DNA of 64,000 nt from Chitinophaga ginsengisoli (GTDB taxonomy: Bacteria > Bacteroidota > Bacteroidia > Chitinophagales > Chitinophagaceae): the NCBI RefSeq assembly GCF_003014595.1, contig NZ_PYGK01000019.1:34303-98302 (forward strand), given 5' to 3'. Of the stretch, positions 63,301 through 64,000 are shown in pieces. A program made the translations under genes and the position numbers. Under the pieces are notes generated by a model. The model saw only the letters and a program-made list of their open reading frames with translations. It was not told the origin of the DNA and ran no database searches. The number at the start of each line of letters is the position of its first letter. Within the stretch, counting starts at the first letter, position 1.

Positions 63301-64000
63301 GGATCGGTTGTACCACTTGTCACCACTGCTGTGTTGCTCAGGTTACCAGAGAAGGAAGCAGGTGTTTTCACTGTTACTTCATAGGTAACGACTGCACCAT
63401 CAGGGAAGGTGGCAATTGTTTCATTCAGGTTGCCGGTACCGCTGGTATTAGGCAGGGTAAGAGTTCCTGTTGTTACGGTTGCTGTCCATGCGCTGATAGT
63501 GGTACCAGCAGGCGCATCGTCCTTAATGTTGACAGTCTTCGCATCACTTGGACCATTGTTGGTTACAGTGATAACATATACTACATCCTGACCAGGAACA
63601 AAAGTTGTCTGGCTCGGATCTTTTAGCTGCTTCATAGTAACGATATCAGCGATAGCCGCAGCTGGGATACCCGGTGTAGTGCTGCTATTATCTGTCGGAT
63701 CGTTATCGGGAGTGGTAGACGTTACATTAGCGGCGTTGCTTAAGTTAGCCGTGAAGGACGCTGGTACGCTTACAGTCACTGTATATGTCACTACAGCGCC
63801 ATTTGGTAAAGTGGCAATGGTCTCATTCAGATTACCGGTACCGCTGGTATTAGGCAGGGTTACTGTTCCATTTGTTACAGTAGCAGTCCATGCACTGATA
63901 GTGGTACCAGCAGGGGCGATATCACTCACATTTACTGTCTTCGCATCACTTGGACCGTTGTTGGTCACAGTAATAGTATATACGACATCCTGCCCAGGTG
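60306..64000 (-). CDS. Giant DUF11-repeat adhesin with T9SS type B C-terminal domain (partial, N-terminus outside window)
   Basis: More than 1,230 residues of a very large secreted protein; the frame is open at the right edge. From the right it consists of one partial and seven complete DUF11 repeats of 131 or 134 residues (each with ITVTNNGPSDAKTVNIKD and SGTGNLNETIATFPDGAVVT). Then come a Big_17-like domain (IPVLNNDTPGNANTP to ATVNLNII) and a C-terminal gliding-motility/type B sorting domain of about 85 residues (PNVITPNGDGSNDKLVIKGL, ending in YIMLLR). That domain marks the protein for T9SS export. Organisation and neighbours resemble SprB-type adhesins. The next genes on the strand encode PorP/SprF and an OmpA-family protein. 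Confidence 0.93.
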   Translation of the reverse strand, partial: PGQDVVYTITVTNNGPSDAKTVNVSDIAPAGTTISAWTATVTNGTVTLPNTSGTGNLNETIATLPNGAVVTYTVTVSVPASFTANLSNAANVTSTTPDNDPTDNSSTTPGIPAAAIADIVTMKQLKDPSQTTFVPGQDVVYVITVTNNGPSDAKTVNIKDDAPAGTTISAWTATVTTGTLTLPNTSGTGNLNETIATFPDGAVVTYEVTVKTPASFSGNLSNTAVVTSGTTDPTPGNNNNTSSSSTPSPKADVSVVKTTTATNFTPGQNVVYTITVSNNGPSDAKTVIIKDTAPAGTTISAWNATVTTGTVTLPNTSGTGNLNETIATLPNGAVVTYAVTVAVPASFTANLSNTATATSTTPDDDPTDNSSITPGISPAAIADIVTVKQLKDPSQTTFIPGQDVLYVITVTNNGPSDAKTVNIKDNAPAGTSISAWSAAVTTGTVTLPHTSGTGNLNETIATFPDGAIVTYEVTVKTPASFSGNLSNTAVVTSGTTDPTPGNNNNTSSTSTPADKADVSVVKTTTATSFTPGQSVVYTITVTNNGPSDAKTVNIKDNAPTGTTITAWKAAVTAGAVTLPNTSGAGNLNETIATLPNGAVVTYAVTVAVPASFTANLSNTATATTTSQDDDQTDNSSTTPGITPAAIADIVTVKKLKDAGQTTFVPGEDVVYVITVTNNGPSDAKTVNIKDAAPAGTTISAWTAAVTTGTVTLPATSGAGNLDETIATFPDGAVVTYEVTVKTPASFSGNLSNTAVVTSGTADPTPGNNNNTSASTTPAPKADVAVVKQLKNAGQTTFSPGTAVVYTIKVTNNGPSDAKAVNIKDAAPAGTTISAWTAAVTTGTVTLPNTNGTGNLNETIATLPDGATVTYEVTVMTPADFTGTLSNSAAVQSSTPDATPGNNTSTTPGINPAPSADIVTVKRLKNAAQTTFVAGKEVVYMITVTNNGPGDAANVHIKDIAPAGTTISSWTATVTNGTVTLPKASGTGDLDETIAVMPNAAVVTYEVVVLTPEGFTGTLVNVAAVTSETPDPTPACPACAAAPVTPEPLPVAATDNHGDTRADIPVTIPVLNNDTPGNANTPLDPASLEIVQQPAHGSVIVNEDGTVVYTPEKGYTGPDAFTYKVKDQNGNWSNVATVNLNIIPNEVEVPNVITPNGDGSNDKLVIKGLEKFVQNEIVIYNRWNNVLFRKQNYQGEWDGQGLNAGTYYYTLKGLDANGQWHTYNGYIMLLR
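60870..64000 (-). repeat. Tandem DUF11-coding DNA repeats (393/402-bp units)
   Basis: The reference block GCATCAC...GGACC-NTTGTTGGT recurs at 61147, 61549, 61951, 62353, 62746, 63148, 63541 and 63943. Spacings are 402, 402, 402, 393, 402, 393 and 402 bp. From 61951 rightward the units alternate in two types, giving a 795-bp higher-order period (61951/62746/63541 and 62353/63148/63943). Neighbouring copies of the same type are near 90% identical by eye. The array continues past 64000. Confidence 0.9.

Noticed and set aside
61210..63591. Plus-strand open frames of 60-194 codons opposite the adhesin gene
   Set aside because: They recur with the repeat period and are mirror artefacts of the DUF11 coding repeats on the minus strand.
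1..64000. Prophage, insertion sequence or integrative element
   Set aside because: No integrase, transposase, phage structural gene, attachment repeats or tRNA seen anywhere in the window.

Overview
The window looks like chromosomal DNA of a Bacteroidota species, most probably a Chitinophaga-like member of the Chitinophagaceae. The evidence is a SusC-type TonB receptor with its FecR/ECF-sigma pair, Bacteroidota-type promoters (TTTG, about 20 nt, TAnnTTTG), many AraC regulators with divergent or adjacent oxidoreductases, secreted glycoside hydrolases, and a type IX secretion (T9SS) adhesin/PorP/OmpA set. Species assignment is inference. No rRNA, tRNA, CRISPR array, phage or intact insertion sequence was seen.

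Layout. 1-4.5 kb: sigma factor, FecR and the start of a SusC receptor, all on the minus strand, with SusD expected beyond the left edge. 4.5-5.3 kb: a gene-poor stretch with two very long, related, loop-less palindromes. 5.3-13.8 kb: accessory enzymes and regulators (GNAT, MocR, two SDR/AraC-type units, cysteine hydrolase, sulfatase without signal peptide, alpha/beta hydrolase). 13.9-22.3 kb: a duplicated-domain protein, an FtsX/MacB-type permease, a lipoprotein, MsrA, GNAT, PaiB and a divergent MocR regulator. 22.3-24.4 kb: a small secreted protein and a 544-residue protein with QRK/QLK motifs like those of cargo of extracellular contractile injection systems. 24.7-40.9 kb: a GxGYxYP protein, aquaporin, two Crp/Fnr regulators, HxlR/DoxX, PhnA, DUF4267, a GH92 mannosidase, DinB, a Rof-like Rho antiterminator and a TIM-barrel hydrolase. 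41.0-45.4 kb: a LytS/LytTR two-component operon with a membrane protein, divergent from an ABC exporter headed by a 34-residue membrane peptide. 45.5-55.2 kb: GH27, AraC, SDR, a TonB receptor/PnuC/NadR operon, a Sel1 protein and a GH9. 55.3-64 kb: TlpA-like thioredoxin, DUF1801, then OmpA/PD40, PorP/SprF and a DUF11-repeat adhesin that runs off the right edge.

How the genes work together. Three units have a readable joint function. TonB receptor, PnuC and NadR form a translationally overlapping operon that should carry a nicotinamide riboside-type NAD precursor from outside the cell to NAD. The adhesin, PorP/SprF and OmpA proteins are a surface-adhesin module of the T9SS/gliding type. The ECF sigma, FecR and SusC genes are a trans-envelope signalling and uptake unit. 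Many regulators sit next to perfect or near-perfect inverted repeats that are candidate operators. The most unusual items are the paired palindromes near 5 kb, the possible injection-system cargo at 22.8-24.4 kb, the 795-bp higher-order repeat of the adhesin, and promoters placed so close to ATG that leaderless transcripts are predicted.
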